A DNA stretch of 58,500 nt. It comes from Mesostigma viride. Its lineage: Eukaryota > Streptophyta > Mesostigmatophyceae > Mesostigmatales > Mesostigmataceae. Location: the NCBI GenBank assembly GCA_009746045.1, contig RPFO01001075.1, positions 793,561-852,060 of the forward strand. The letters are read 5' to 3'. The notes under the pieces were generated by a model that searched no databases, was not told where the DNA came from, and saw only the letters and a list, made by a program, of their open reading frames with translations. Below, one piece after another: positions 31,901 through 42,049 of this stretch. Within the stretch, counting starts at the first letter, position 1. The number at the start of each line of letters is the position of its first letter. The position numbers and the translations under genes were made by a program.

Positions 31901-34900
31901 GCAATGAAGCAAAGTTTTGAAACTCTGCTGTGGTGGCCAAGCCATGTATTTCAACAGTTGCCTCAACCGATTCTGGAACTTGCATGTACGGAAATTTAGC
32001 CTAGCAACATTTCCGAGAGATAGGCCTCAGTTCCCATTTCCCTGTGGCAACAGGGAGGCCTCGTCCCCATTTACTGACGGTTGTCACTGCTGTGGATGAC
32101 AGCGCCCCATGCATGCATGGTCCCAGCGCGCATCCCCACGGGGCTTCCGTTTTGCCGTTTATTTTGCCGTATTGTAGGATGCATGTGGCCCGGAATGACA
32201 GGCAACTTTGTTTTTCACGGGACCACAGTACACAAGCTCATGCATGCCCCAAACTCAGCGCCACCGGCCCAGCAATGCCGACCCGCTGACTTAGGTGCTA
32301 CAAAATCAGCACCTCTTATAATCACCTCCCGCTTGTGCTGTGTCTGTCTGCGTGGCTTGTATGTTGGACAACAGCTTGCATCGATGATAATTCGACGATT
32401 GCAAACGCGCAGGGGTTTGTGGACACTGCCTGCAGCAAGGAGCGACCCTTCTGTGCCGACCTGTTTTTTGCGATTCCCGAGAAAGGCGGCTTGTCTCAAC
32501 GGCAGGTCGATGGTTATGGCAGCTTCTGCGCAGGTAAATGCGGCCCCCTTTGGGCCATACCAGGGTGCAAGAATTCATCCTTGCCGGTGACCACTTCAAG
32601 CACAGAGCTGTTCTGAGAGGGGTTGAGCCCTTACCGTTACGCGTTCAGCACTCAGTCGGGCTGTCGTTGCTGCTTTGGACTGGCCGCCTGGATTTTGCTT
32701 GGTTGCAATGGCGCTGAAGTTTGCCTATCGAGATAGGACCAGATCTAATATAAATTCAACCCTGTTTGAGGGGCTAAGACTGTGGATGTCCCGGGCGCTA
32801 AGTGCACCCCACCGGTTGTTTATCGAAAGTGTTAATCTGATACCTGGTGGCCCATGATACTGTTGTTGTATGATGTTGTGGTCGCAGTCCAGTGATGTGG
32901 TGGACGGGTGCCACCTTTGGGGCCGCATGATGATGTTGTGGTCGCAGTCCAGTGATGTGGTGGACGGGTGCCACCTTTGGGGCCGTATGATGATGTTGTG
33001 GTCGCAGTCCAGTGATGTGGTGGACGGGTGCCACCTTTGGGGCCGCATGATGATGTTGTGGTCGCAGTCCAGTGATGTGGTGGACGGGTGCCACCTTTGG
33101 GGCTGCATGATGATGTTGTGGTCGCAGTCCAGTGATGTGGTGGACGGGTGCCACCTTTGGGGCCGCATGATGGTATTGTGGTCGCAGGCCAGTGATGTGG
33201 TGGACGGGTGCCACCTTTGGGGCCGCATGATGGTATTGTGGTCGCAGTCCAGTGATGTGGTGGACGGGTGCCACCTTTGGGGCCGTATGATGATGTTGTG
33301 GTCGCAGGCCAGTGATGTGGTGGACGGGTGCCACCTTTGGGGCCGCATGATGATGTTGTGGTCTCAGTCCAGTGATGTGGTGGACGGGTGCCACCTTTGG
33401 GGCCGTATGATGATGTTGTGGTCGCAGGCCAGTGATGTGGTGGACGGGTGCCACCTTTGGGGCCGCATGACGATGTTGTGGTCGCAGTCCAGTGATGTGG
33501 TGGACGGGTGCCACCTTTGGGGCCGCATGATGATGTTGTGGTCTCAGTCCAGTGATGTGGTGGACAGGTGCCACCTTTGGGGCCGCATGATGACATTGTG
33601 GTCGCAGTCCAGTGATGTGGTGGACGGGTGCCACCTTTGGGGCCGCATGACGATGTTGTGGTCTCAGTCCAGTGATGTGGTGGACGGGTGCCACCTTTGG
33701 GGCCGCATGACGATGTTGTGGTCGCAGTCCAGTGATGTGGTGGACGGGTGCCACCTTTGGGGCCGCATGATGATGTTGTGGTCGCAGGCCAGTGATGTGG
33801 TGGACGGGTGCCACCTTTGGGGCCGCATGATGATATTGTGGTCGCAGGCCAGTGATGTGCTGGAAATTGGAATCAGGGTTAATACTCCGAGACTCCATAA
33901 CGGGAGCACGAGTTTAATTACTTAATTAATATCGTGCAACGATGCTCTCGGCTAACATTCCGTGTACGTTAAGCCAGGAGCTCTTTTGCGCTGGTCACCA
34001 AGTTACAGTAGTCGCACATTTGTTCTCTCATTCACGTTTGTTGTTGCAAGCCCGCGTCCTTGGAAAGGAAGATTCCGTTTCGCTTCTGGATCTGTACACT
34101 TGCTGAAGCGAAGAAGCGACTCAGCACCCAAACAAGCTTCAGCGGTGTATGACATGACCGGAAAACTGGTGCGCGCTAGTTATCCCAGCTCAACAAGATT
34201 CTCTGGGCCTCGAAAAACTTTGTTACCAAAAGTCGTTGATCAACGACTTTTGTTTGCGATTCCGGACCGCATTGATCATACATCATTGCTCTTACATGCA
34301 GGTTCGGCAGTTGGGGAGCACCTCCCCCCTCCCAACTGCCATCATCCATGTGTGTGGCGTCATGCAGCCATCTTGAAAAAAGCAATACGGCCATGACTGA
34401 AAAACCCATGTATATTGAATCAGCTCCAGGGTGCCCCCTTTACTCTCACTCTTCCGAGACTATGTTCATCTAACCATAAGACTATCTGTTGCCACCCCTG
34501 CTGCATTGGCTGCTGACCGTGGTTGCCTTGCAGCTTGCGTGGACGACACCAGCGGCTCTGGCAATGACACTGGCTGTGCTGGAGCCACCCCCTACTGTGT
34601 CTCTGGGGAATGCAATGGTGCGTTGCACCCATGCAGTCTGTGTTGCACTCTGATCTGCAGTTTCTATTTAGGCCTGTATTCAAGGCTTCCGCTGTGCCGT
34701 GGTCTGGTACCCTGTGCGCAATCCAGTGGGAAGTGATGCACCAGTTGCATAACCTTTTTTTGGATTGTGGATGGCATGCGTCGGGTCGGTTTGGAAAGCA
34801 TGGGTCCATGGCTGCTTGCATCTTTGTTGGGCTTTTTGTGGTAAAGGTGAAATTTTTGCTGCATGCATGGTACAGTGCAGTAGGCAACCTGTTCCAGCTC

Positions 34901-37900
34901 CGAAGCCATTCACGGGGTCCTGAGTTTTCCCTTCCTTGCCACGGTGAATCGCTTGCTGATGGCACATGGTAGGCCCAAGTTTTTCTTTTGAATTTGTGCC
35001 AAGGGATGCTTGCTGTTCCTGTGGGGGTAGATTTTATATTAGAATGTTTCCTTTGTTGGGCCTTGCACTGCCAAGTCCCTCATTAACACGGGCAAACTTC
35101 ATTCCCTTAAAGTTCTCCCAGCGTGGAGGTGCAGGTAGCTTGATGGACAAAGTTGACAGCCGGTGACGGCCCGGGTTGGGTAATTTGCCCAAACTAAGGG
35201 ATGACTCTGTCTCGGTGCAAAGAATTACCAGCTCGGTGCAAAGAGTTCATGGTGTTCAATTGCCAACTGGACAGGCAGTACTATGTTTGGTGCCGCTGGG
35301 GGACCATTGCTCTCGAGGTAGCCTCCAGTGCTGCTGTGGTCTTCACGTTTAGCTAGTAAGTACATACAGTAGTCAACCCGTCTGGATACAGTGCACTCAG
35401 CAGCTAGCGAGCAGCAGAGCTCCTGCCATGAGTCTTGTAAGTTCTGTCGATATGTGCAAAACATCTTTGCTGGTTGTTACTTCATGTGGTCAATTGATGC
35501 CCGCACTGACTTGCACATGTGGGCTCAATATGTGTACAATATTGGACGGGGTGACCCACGTGCGTCACCCCAAACGCAGAGTTCATCAACCCCAGCTGCA
35601 GCTTTACGAGAAACGATGTCACCGCTGACCACAGCGCCAGCTGCTCCACAGAGATTGCGGTGGAAGCTCGCCTCCAGATCACCTTGGTTAACTGCACGAC
35701 AACTAGCCTGAATTTGACTGCACTCGCATCTATGATGGGCAGCGTTCTGAACGTATCCCGCTGCGCGTTGGAGCTTGAGTACGTCTCCCGCACGGCAACC
35801 GTCTCATCGAACGGCCGGCGCTTGCTGCAATCGCCTCCTGGCAGCAGCGTCATTACCTTCTTGCTGCTTGTCTTTGTTGCGGATGACCAGCTGGGCAAAG
35901 CGTTGCTGTCCAACTTCGACAATAATTTGGAGCTGGCCTTGTTACTCGCGCTACAGGAGTTGAACATCGGTGAGATCCTCCTCACCGAGATAACCTCTGC
36001 GCTGCTGCGCCTGGGGACAGCCACGTCGGACCCTCATTTCATCACGCCCCGTGGGCAAAAGTTTGACTTCAATGGCGCTGCCGGCCACACCTACTGCATC
36101 GTGTCCGACAAGGAACTGCATGTGAATGCCCGCTTTATGGGCCCGGCCAAGTCATCCCTCGCCGTCAAGGCAGTGGCCAGCCAGACCGATAACCGCACGT
36201 GGATAGACCAGGTGTCCATTCTTCATGGCGGCGACCGCGTGTTGGTGGATGCGGAATCTGCCCCTGGAGCCCCATACACGTCGTCATTCGGAGTTGTCCT
36301 TGTCAACGGGGTGAGTTCTTCTAGCCCTGAGCATTGGTTGGCCTTCTACCAACGAAATCGGTCCCTGAAAACCAGTTGTTAAATAGAAGCTACTAAAAAT
36401 TGTACTTGACTGCTGCGCTGACACGGTACGAACTAGTGTCATGGCTTGTGAGGGCCTCAAATGTCGGTTTTGGGAGAGGAACAGGTGGCCTGTTTTATTT
36501 GTGCTCCTTGGCAGTTTCCTTTTTTGTGGTCCACTCTCTCTAGATTTGTCTGTTGGCTACGTTAGATCCGGCTAAGTTCAAGAATCCGGCAGAGTTGGCC
36601 TCTGTGCCAGTCAGTGGCAAGGACAGGGACCGTATCTTGCTGTACTTGGGTGGCGGAAGTTGCACAAGCGTCGCACAGCCAAAGTGTTTTTGCACAGCCA
36701 GTTGATGTCTTTTGGTAAAGCGGGAGTTTGGGGCAGCAACGTAGGGCATTTGGCATGCCCCGGGCTTTTTTACGAGTAGATTGATTGTTGTCAGACATTA
36801 ATTAAAATCAGCCAACGACGTCCTTAATCAGCCTGGCTTTTTCTGTTTAGGAGGTAGGAACTGAACAGAAAGATGGTGCCAGTTTAAAGGCCCAGAAGTC
36901 AAGAAATGGAAGATGCGTCGTGTTGCCAGTTACTGGCCCTGTTTAGGAGGTAGAAACTGAACAGAAAGCTGGTGCCGATTTAAAGGCCCAGAAGTCGAGA
37001 AATGGAAAATGCGTCGTGTTGGCAGTTAGTGGCCAGGGCCACCGATCGGCTTGTGATCCGCTGAGCTTGGCGGACTTAGGTGGTTAACAAGGGGCTGGGA
37101 GTAGGAAGTAAGTTTTTTCATGCCCCGCCCACCCACCCTTTCTTTGGTCTCTCCCTCCGTGGGGGGTTAAGGGGAGGTGGCACCCCAAAACCTTTAAAAA
37201 TTGACTTATGGCAATATCACTTGAAATTCATTTGCACAACGCTAAGTTATGATTGGGGGCACTAAATAACATCTCTAGTGAGTTGTCCATGCACTTGTTG
37301 GGGGTACTACCCCCATATACACGCCAATAATGCGCTAGAAATAGAAAAAGACGCTAATTAGGGCTGGGTATGCCCCAGCCAATGCACACATTTATTTGCC
37401 AAACTGCCTGCAGCGTTTTTAGTTCCCTGAGTTTGTAGCTTGCTGAGCTATTTACATCATGGAAAGGGCGAAACCTCTGAACAGTTATTAATTTCCCCGC
37501 AAAACGACCCTTTTTTTACCGGACATTGGGAATAACTTTTTATAAACACGTAAAATATATACTTTTTTCTGCAGCGAAAATCCGTCTAACAGGGGGACAA
37601 CTGTCTTCCAAGTCCCAGGTAATTCCGACAAGTCTAGCTCAAGTTATAAGGTTATGCGTGCTAGAACCTGAACATAAGCTAAAGAAGGTTTTTCTTTGTA
37701 CAAGGCCACTTAGGCACGATGTTTTCCATCCAAAAAGCCTGAAAGCATGCCCTACTCGATCACAAAACATAAGCAAACGCCTAGGCACCTCATCTGCCCT
37801 CACCTGCCCTCGGCATGGCCAACCTTGCCAGTGCAAGCATTGCAACACGATCGCTAGGCATACATGCCAAAAGTGCATACACTATACTCAACCCAAGTTA

Positions 37901-40208
37901 ACCTTGTAAACTTCATGCCAAGAACTCAGCAAATCTATGACCAAGAGCACCCCTAACTCCTGCGCACTGATGACGACACATGCTCAAGGTCGGGGGTCAC
38001 TGTGGCACGCACTGATGGGTTTCCTAGACGACCACCTGACAAGGCGCTAAGGACCACTCAGTAACCAAGTAAACTCAATTACACTTAACATGCCATCCAA
38101 CATGCATCAAATACATGCTGAATATGTTATGAAGTACAAATGGGTGGCCACACACCTCATACCCCTTCACCTCCCTCGAGCATGGCCAGACTTATAAGCA
38201 TGTGAATAGCAATAATGATGATGGCACTAAAATGCCTAGTCAGCATTTTCTATGTTTCTCCCAGGTTAGAGTGTTAAGGTTTATGCCAACCAAGCTAATC
38301 AACACTGCAACGACTCCTTAACTGCCCTACCTGAGATGGGCAACAAACTAGAACTATGGAGGTCAAGGAACCAAGGAGATCATGGCATACAAAGCTTGCA
38401 TGCAGTCAACCATGTCAACCATGGTTGGCTCAGCACATTGCAGTCTTTTCACATCATCATATCAAGGGAAAGCTCAAATAAACCAATGGTGGCAGCTATC
38501 TACATGCAGTCACACAAATGCAATATCTCTAACATGATCGTCAATAAAACACTTCCTCCCCTGCACGATAAGATGGAAAGAGGCCATTGGCAGGCCTCCA
38601 GCGCATGAGCGCTGCGATGCTGCTGCGAAGAGAGGGGGCGTCACTCTCACACGACAAGAAGCGTCCATATGCACAACATCCTTGCCAGAACACGTTTCAT
38701 GAAATACCTTCAACCTTCCCGAGAAGCTATAGGCTTCGACTGAAGCGGCCTTGACCACGACATCAACGAAAACAATCTACAGCTGCCAGGTATTCGACAA
38801 GACAACGGCAAGCAACGGCGTGCTAGCTGGCGGAAACTGCCCAAAAAGAACGCAAATAACTTTGAACGATGAGCTCATAGAAGAAAGAACTGATAGCACA
38901 GAACATTCGCGACAAATCTATACCTTGCCCTCGCAGATCCCTCGCCCAGGCACGCAACAACGGCCGTTCTTCCATGGAAGGTTCCGACATGCACTGCGGA
39001 GGCCTGAAGAATTACTTACCGAGAATGGCTGAAAATGTAGCAAAAAGCACCAGTTCGGTTTGGAATTCAATTCTACCGATACTAATGCATCCTTTGCGGT
39101 CAAAAAGCCCCCCAAAACTGCGAATTTACTGCCGCTATCACGAATTCTATTGTATTCCGCGCGACGAAAAAATGCAGTTTACCCCCCAAGCTGATGGCAG
39201 TAAAAGAAAGCAGCGATATTGTAAACCAGCTACTTGCCGCCACAAACCTACATCATTTAATCATCGTCTTCAACATTCGAGCATTTTTTAGTATTTCTCT
39301 AGCCCTACATTGCTAGTTTCGTCTAAACGCAGTCGCCATGGCCACTTCCGCAAGGGGTGCGCGCACCGTGCACCCACTTATCACGGTACGGCTGGTGCCG
39401 CGAATTTTTTCGCGCGGAAAATATTCGCCGCGCCACGTCCCCTTAAGCTACTGTGCTTTACAGAGAGGTGCTGACATTATAGCTGCCTGTCATCGTGTCT
39501 TCAATACGCAACTTATTGTTTTTTTAAAAGCTGGTTGGAAGGCAGCCAAACGGTCACAGAAACGTACAGTGGCTAGTCGGCAGATGTACGATTTTCACGG
39601 ATTCAAACTAGATTTGTGATTCGTTTAGCGGTTAAGCATGTATGGAAATTCAGTGATGAAGCAGGAGGTGCATGGGTCACCATCCATCTATGGGCCATCG
39701 CCTGCTCAGTATTGAACCTGAATACTCGCATAACATATTAGAACCGTCTCATCTCAGGTTACAAGACGTGATTTAAAAAATGCATTGTTTTTTACGAAAC
39801 AAACATTTATGGGCTCTGAACTTCTGTCTTCTGCATTTGTATGTGACCTGTCTCGGTGCACGGCACATGCAGAAAGCTCTGCTGGGTCCGTTGGCTCGAC
39901 AGAGGCTGCCCTCGGGGCTAACGGTGGAACGCAAGAAGACTCGTGTGTTGGTCTCCATTCCAGGGATATCCATCATCGAAGTGGAAACTGTGCGAGCATC
40001 ACTTTGGGAACCTGGCTCTGGCCCTGGCCGTAATTTCCTCAATGTGCAGTTGAAGCAGTTCATCAACACTGGCGCCGCGCACGGGATCCTGGGCCAGGCC
40101 TACGCTCGGAAGTCTAATGGCCAAATTGAGGGCAAGGCCCAGGACTACGCGACCTCTGGCATTTTCGCCACAGACTGCCACTATTGCCAGTTTAGCCAGG
40201 ATGACTAG
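16841..40208 (+). CDS. Secreted multi-module Cys-rich protein, root-cap C-terminus
   Basis: Model of 11 exons: 16841-16928, 20533-20676, 22354-22515, 23830-24036, 28863-29066, 29728-29850, 30645-30779, 32375-32533, 34534-34617, 35580-36310, 39873-40208; 2373 bases, 790 residues. Exon 1 gives a signal peptide. Exons 2-9 each encode one four-cysteine module (C-x11-17-C, then C-x6-C in seven of eight, then C-x-G), and every one starts and ends in phase 1. Exon 10 carries a region with RRLLQ, then a domain beginning TSDPHFITPRGQKFDFNG. Exon 11 completes it with GILGQAY and ATSGIFATDCHYCQF. The last part (about residues 585-790) matches the root cap/LEA-related family of plants. The protein is probably extracellular or wall-associated; its activity is unknown. 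Introns are enlarged by minisatellites and LINE tails. Exon 1 is the least certain, and extra 5' modules could be missing. Confidence 0.7.
19070..19900. repeat. Dispersed repeat, copy A
   Basis: A diverged direct copy of 38380-39370. Shared pieces include AACCATGTCAACCATGGTTG, AACAACGGCCGTTCTTC and TTTACTGCCGCTAT. It lies in intron 1 of the Cys-module gene model. No frame is conserved between the copies. Confidence 0.75.
20533..20676 (+). CDS. Exon 2, cysteine module 1
   Basis: Acceptor ACCCGCAG, donor GCAG|GTATGT, phase 1-1. Encodes CFDTGKNETVDDGC, HPFC and a closing LCAG. Confidence 0.75.
21645..21814. repeat. 35-bp minisatellite, about 5 copies (intron 2)
   Basis: Unit TGAGTGATGCCATGTGTTTG... 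ending GACATGACACAG; one copy lacks four bases. Confidence 0.9.
22354..22515 (+). CDS. Exon 3, cysteine module 2
   Basis: Acceptor TTGCCGCAG, donor ACCG|GTACGT, phase 1-1. Encodes CLDSEAGAKRDWGC, APIC and SCTG, with an acidic, serine-rich insert before the last cysteine. Confidence 0.8.
22738..23432. repeat. 76-bp minisatellite, about 9 copies (intron 3)
   Basis: Unit includes GGGAGACCCCATAGAGAACT, GTACGCCACGAGGGACATGG and CTAGCGGTGGTACATCATGG. Copies differ by single bases (CCTACC/CCTGCC, GCCGCT/GCAGCT). Confidence 0.95.
23830..24036 (+). CDS. Exon 4, cysteine module 3 (longest)
   Basis: Acceptor AACACACAG, donor GCAG|GTGCGT, phase 1-1. CLDTEVDAGTDLGC is followed by a long insert before PIC, so it alone breaks the C-x6-C spacing. 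It ends TTCAG. Confidence 0.8.
24352..27274. repeat. 34-bp minisatellite, about 86 copies (intron 4)
   Basis: Unit starts TTTCATGGGGAAACAGAGGC and ends CACATGG; 2923 bases at an exact 34-bp period. Variation is almost confined to two positions (CACATGG/CGCATGG and GGTTTC/GGATTC). None of the three plus frames contains a stop, so three overlapping ORFs of about 1000 codons arise. They are not genes: the array lies between two good coding exons. Confidence 0.95.
27778..28610. repeat. 97-bp minisatellite, about 8.6 copies (intron 4)
   Basis: Unit contains GGAAACCTCCGCTGTGGTTG, CCCACATGGTTTCTGCCTGT and TTACAAAGACATCCTTGCC. Within it CCTCCGC...GCGGAGG can form a hairpin. Nearly identical copies; also open in all plus frames. 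Confidence 0.95.
28863..29066 (+). CDS. Exon 5, cysteine module 4
   Basis: Acceptor CCCCCTGCAG, donor TCAG|GTACGG, phase 1-1. CLDSHGNDSKDVGC, KPFC, then a Gly/Asn-rich loop and FCSG. Confidence 0.8.
29114..29140. repeat. Poly-G run of 27 bases
   Basis: 27 consecutive G, then AGGGGGCGGGG, about 50 bases after the donor of exon 5 and on the sense strand of the intron. It could form a G-quadruplex in DNA or pre-mRNA; the exact length is unreliable in any assembly. Confidence 0.9.
29728..29850 (+). CDS. Exon 6, cysteine module 5
   Basis: Acceptor TGGGCAG, donor GCAG|GTAGGC, phase 1-1. CYDSSYAGQDVGC, APHC, DCAG. Confidence 0.8.
30645..30779 (+). CDS. Exon 7, cysteine module 6 (divergent)
   Basis: Acceptor GCCCACCAG, donor TTCG|GTAAGC, phase 1-1. 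CNPQLLSPG..., MGCTDDKPLC and RCFG keep all four cysteines although the first acidic residue is lost. Confidence 0.7.
31076..31185. repeat. 35-bp tandem repeat, 3 copies (intron 7)
   Basis: Unit TAGCCCTTGTAACCATTGG then TTGTCATGTAGCCTAA. Confidence 0.9.
31455..31520 (+). mobile_element. LINE 3'-tail remnant in intron 7
   Basis: GATGCTCCGTGACTCCCCAA, then TGGGAGCACG and a TTAATTAATTAA tail: the LINE 3'-terminal hairpin with almost nothing upstream. No convincing target duplication seen. Confidence 0.6.
32375..32533 (+). CDS. Exon 8, cysteine module 7
   Basis: Acceptor GACAACAG, donor GCAG|GTAAAT, phase 1-1. CIDDNSTIANAQGFVDTAC, RPFC, FCAG; the first loop is the longest of the set (17 residues). 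Confidence 0.8.
32866..33858. repeat. 60-bp minisatellite, about 16.5 copies (intron 8)
   Basis: Unit GTCGCAGTCCAGTGATGTGG followed by TGGACGGGTGCCACCTTTGG and GGCCGCATGATGATGTTGTG. Changes recur at a few fixed sites (CAGTCC/CAGGCC, CGCATG/CGTATG, GTCGC/GTCTC). As 60 is a multiple of three it yields long periodic ORFs on both strands, which I reject as genes. Confidence 0.95.
33868..33935 (+). mobile_element. LINE 3'-tail remnant in intron 8
   Basis: AGGGTTAATACTCCGAGACTCC, ATAACGGGAGCACGAG then TTAATTACTTAATTAA. It abuts the end of the 60-bp array. The hairpin has decayed by one base. Confidence 0.55.
34534..34617 (+). CDS. Exon 9, cysteine module 8 (shortest)
   Basis: Acceptor TTGCCTTGCAG, donor AATG|GTGCGT, phase 1-1. 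CVDDTSGSGNDTGC, TPYC, ECNG in only 28 codons, close to the minimal module. Confidence 0.8.
35580..36310 (+). CDS. Exon 10, RRLLQ region and start of root-cap domain
   Basis: Acceptor CAAACGCAG (phase 1), donor ACGGG|GTGAGT (phase 0). The first 150 residues contain repeated short beta/alpha-like segments, several N-glycosylation sequons (NCT, NLT, NVS) and GRRLLQ, a pattern seen in green-algal matrix proteins. Then DPHFITPRGQKFDFNG, YCIVSDKELHVNARFMG and RTWIDQVSILHGGDRVLV match the root-cap domain order. Confidence 0.85.
36846..37031. repeat. Tandem duplication of about 90 bp (intron 10)
   Basis: TGTTTAGGAGGTAG...AACTGAACAGAAAG and CCAGAAGTC.AGAAATGGAA occur twice with about 5% differences. 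The remainder of the intron to 38380 shows nothing else I can name. Confidence 0.8.
38380..39370. repeat. Dispersed repeat, copy B (intron 10)
   Basis: Direct, diverged copy of 19070-19900. The two copies bracket exons 2-10 of the Cys-module gene. Confidence 0.75.
39873..40208 (+). CDS. Exon 11, end of root-cap domain
   Basis: Acceptor GCACATGCAG in phase 0, agreeing with exon 10; stop TAG at 40206. LTVERKKTRVLVSIPGISII, VQLKQFINTGAAHGILGQAY and YATSGIFATDCHYCQF match the C-terminal half of root-cap/LEA-related proteins. Confidence 0.85.
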   Translation, partial: KALLGPLARQRLPSGLTVERKKTRVLVSIPGISIIEVETVRASLWEPGSGPGRNFLNVQLKQFINTGAAHGILGQAYARKSNGQIEGKAQDYATSGIFATDCHYCQFSQDD

Positions 40209-42039
40209 TTTTCATGTTTTGGCATTTGAAGATCGACTGTTTTCGCTTTTTGTCTTCTCCATGTGTAGTCTTTATGCGTACTCTATATGCGTGTGCTAAG
40301 TTTGCTTCTGATTTTCTTCATGCAGAGTTGTCGAAATAGACGGGCTATGGTTGACTTACTGATGACATCATCCCATCGGCTATCAAGGAATTGTCCTTGT
40401 GTGGCAACGCCGGGGAGAATTGGCTTTACTAACCCGCTGGCGAACAGGGGTTGGGACATAGTATCCCCATGGCCGATTTTGTACTATTGTTCTCAATAGC
40501 TGACTGAGAAACAGGTGGACTTCCCAGCCTGGGCAATGGTCGCTATTGTGTGTGTTGCTTTTTTTGCTTACAAGTGTTTCTTTTTTTTTCTTGTTTGTTT
40601 GTTTGTGCTAATTGTCTTGTTGCGTGCGCCCCAAGCCTGGACGATATAGCTATCGTCCCCTGGGGAAGGGAGGAGTGTTACGGCCCAGACCTTTGTATGG
40701 GCGTAACAATGCCTTCAATAAATAAGTCGAAAGTCATTTGTTATTCGTTTGGGACTTTCGATAGCTCGCTTGCTTTTTCTACTGTTGGCTCGAGGCGTAT
40801 TTTTCTCGTTTCTCGTTTTTAGGATTAAATCAAAAAAGTGGTTTTTCATTAAAAAATAAGTTACACAGCCATTTTAAGTCACCCAGGTAAAGCTTTCATG
40901 CTGAAGCCGTATGTCTCATCAAAACACACCATATCTAGACATGCATATCTGTTTTCACATGGACCTCATGAAATCACATCATCCCATGGCACACATTTCT
41001 GCATTCACATGTGCTGGGTTTTCTGCTTCAGTTCAGACTTATGAGACTCGCTATCGCTGTCCACCCGAATAGGGAGTTGCTGCTGCTCCTTGCTATTGCG
41101 GTCGTGTACCACTTTCTCAATGAGGGAGTCATCATCCAAGTAATTGTTGCGTGGAGGCCGACGCACCTCATCGAGGATGGCGTCCATGACTATAACAGCG
41201 CTGGCTCTATGGCACGTGCAATCACATGCAGTGAGTGGTCACCCAACTTTGGCGCTACCATGATCTCAAAAGCAGATTGCGCACGGGGATAGTCCAGACC
41301 CCTTCCATAGTAAACTCTCCTGCCAACCATGCTGGAATTTGGTTTCCTCCTGCCAATCATGCAGACAAGTGGCCAGTCTTCATCATATGTGATAGCGTCC
41401 TAATAAGTTTTGACGAGTTCATCCTTGCATGATGGTTGAACCAGTATACGTAAGTTGTATGCATTGAGACACAATGTGTGAGATTCATGCAACATACTCG
41501 ATCTATCTCCTACTCTTCCTTTATCTTCTTCGTCAATACAATGTTCATACAAAATGTCGAACCCATCTTAACCCGTGTTTTTTTACAACGCGATACATCG
41601 CGTTGTAGGGTTAGAACGCGATGTATCGCGTTGTAATCTGACACGTGGCAAACCTATTAAGCATGCGATTTATGTCTGAAACTTTCAACATAGGTCAGAA
41701 ACATCTCATAGAATTCAAGAAAAAATCCTGGTATTTTTGGTATTTTTTTGTGACAGCTGCAAACAAATATGTACCACTGAAATCAGGCATTTTCGCGGGA
41801 CGAAGGTGAAGACGACGGCGATGGCGGCAGGTAGATCTCGCCAGTTTTCGCGCGAATTTCAGTGGCTGTTGGGTGGCACGACCATGATGATGCGTTCAAA
41901 GGTTGATAATTAGGTTTCTACGAGTTTGTTGAGGTACTGGGGCAAAGGAAACGTAGTTTTTTTCCAGTTTCTCACCCAACTTTCATGCGGAAACCCTGGA
42001 AACCGGCATACATATTATTACGTCAAGACTCGGGTCTGC
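40209..42039. other. Intergenic, one weak minus-strand exon candidate
   Basis: The only protein-like stretch is 41005-41187 on the minus strand (MDAILDEVRRPPRNNYLDDD..., hydrophilic, ending TGA). No neighbouring exon or family is recognised and I do not call it a gene. At 41585 and 41615 there are two short palindromes around CGCGAT...ATCGCG. No clear promoter or terminator could be identified. Confidence 0.3.
41585..41632. repeat. Pair of palindromes ACGCGATRYATCGCGT
   Basis: 41585-41606 and 41615-41632 each contain AACGCGAT..ATCGCGTT; the same palindrome recurs perfectly at 47826-47843. Confidence 0.7.
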
Positions 42040-42049
42040 TGCGGCACCA
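42040..42049. repeat. Target-site duplication TGCGGCACCA, left
   Basis: Repeated at 44186-44195 around the LINE copy. Confidence 0.75.

Noticed and set aside
32725-33925. Long periodic ORFs on both strands over the 60-bp array
   Set aside because: Tandem repeat within an intron; the three minus frames and one plus frame are equally open, with no start context or domain.
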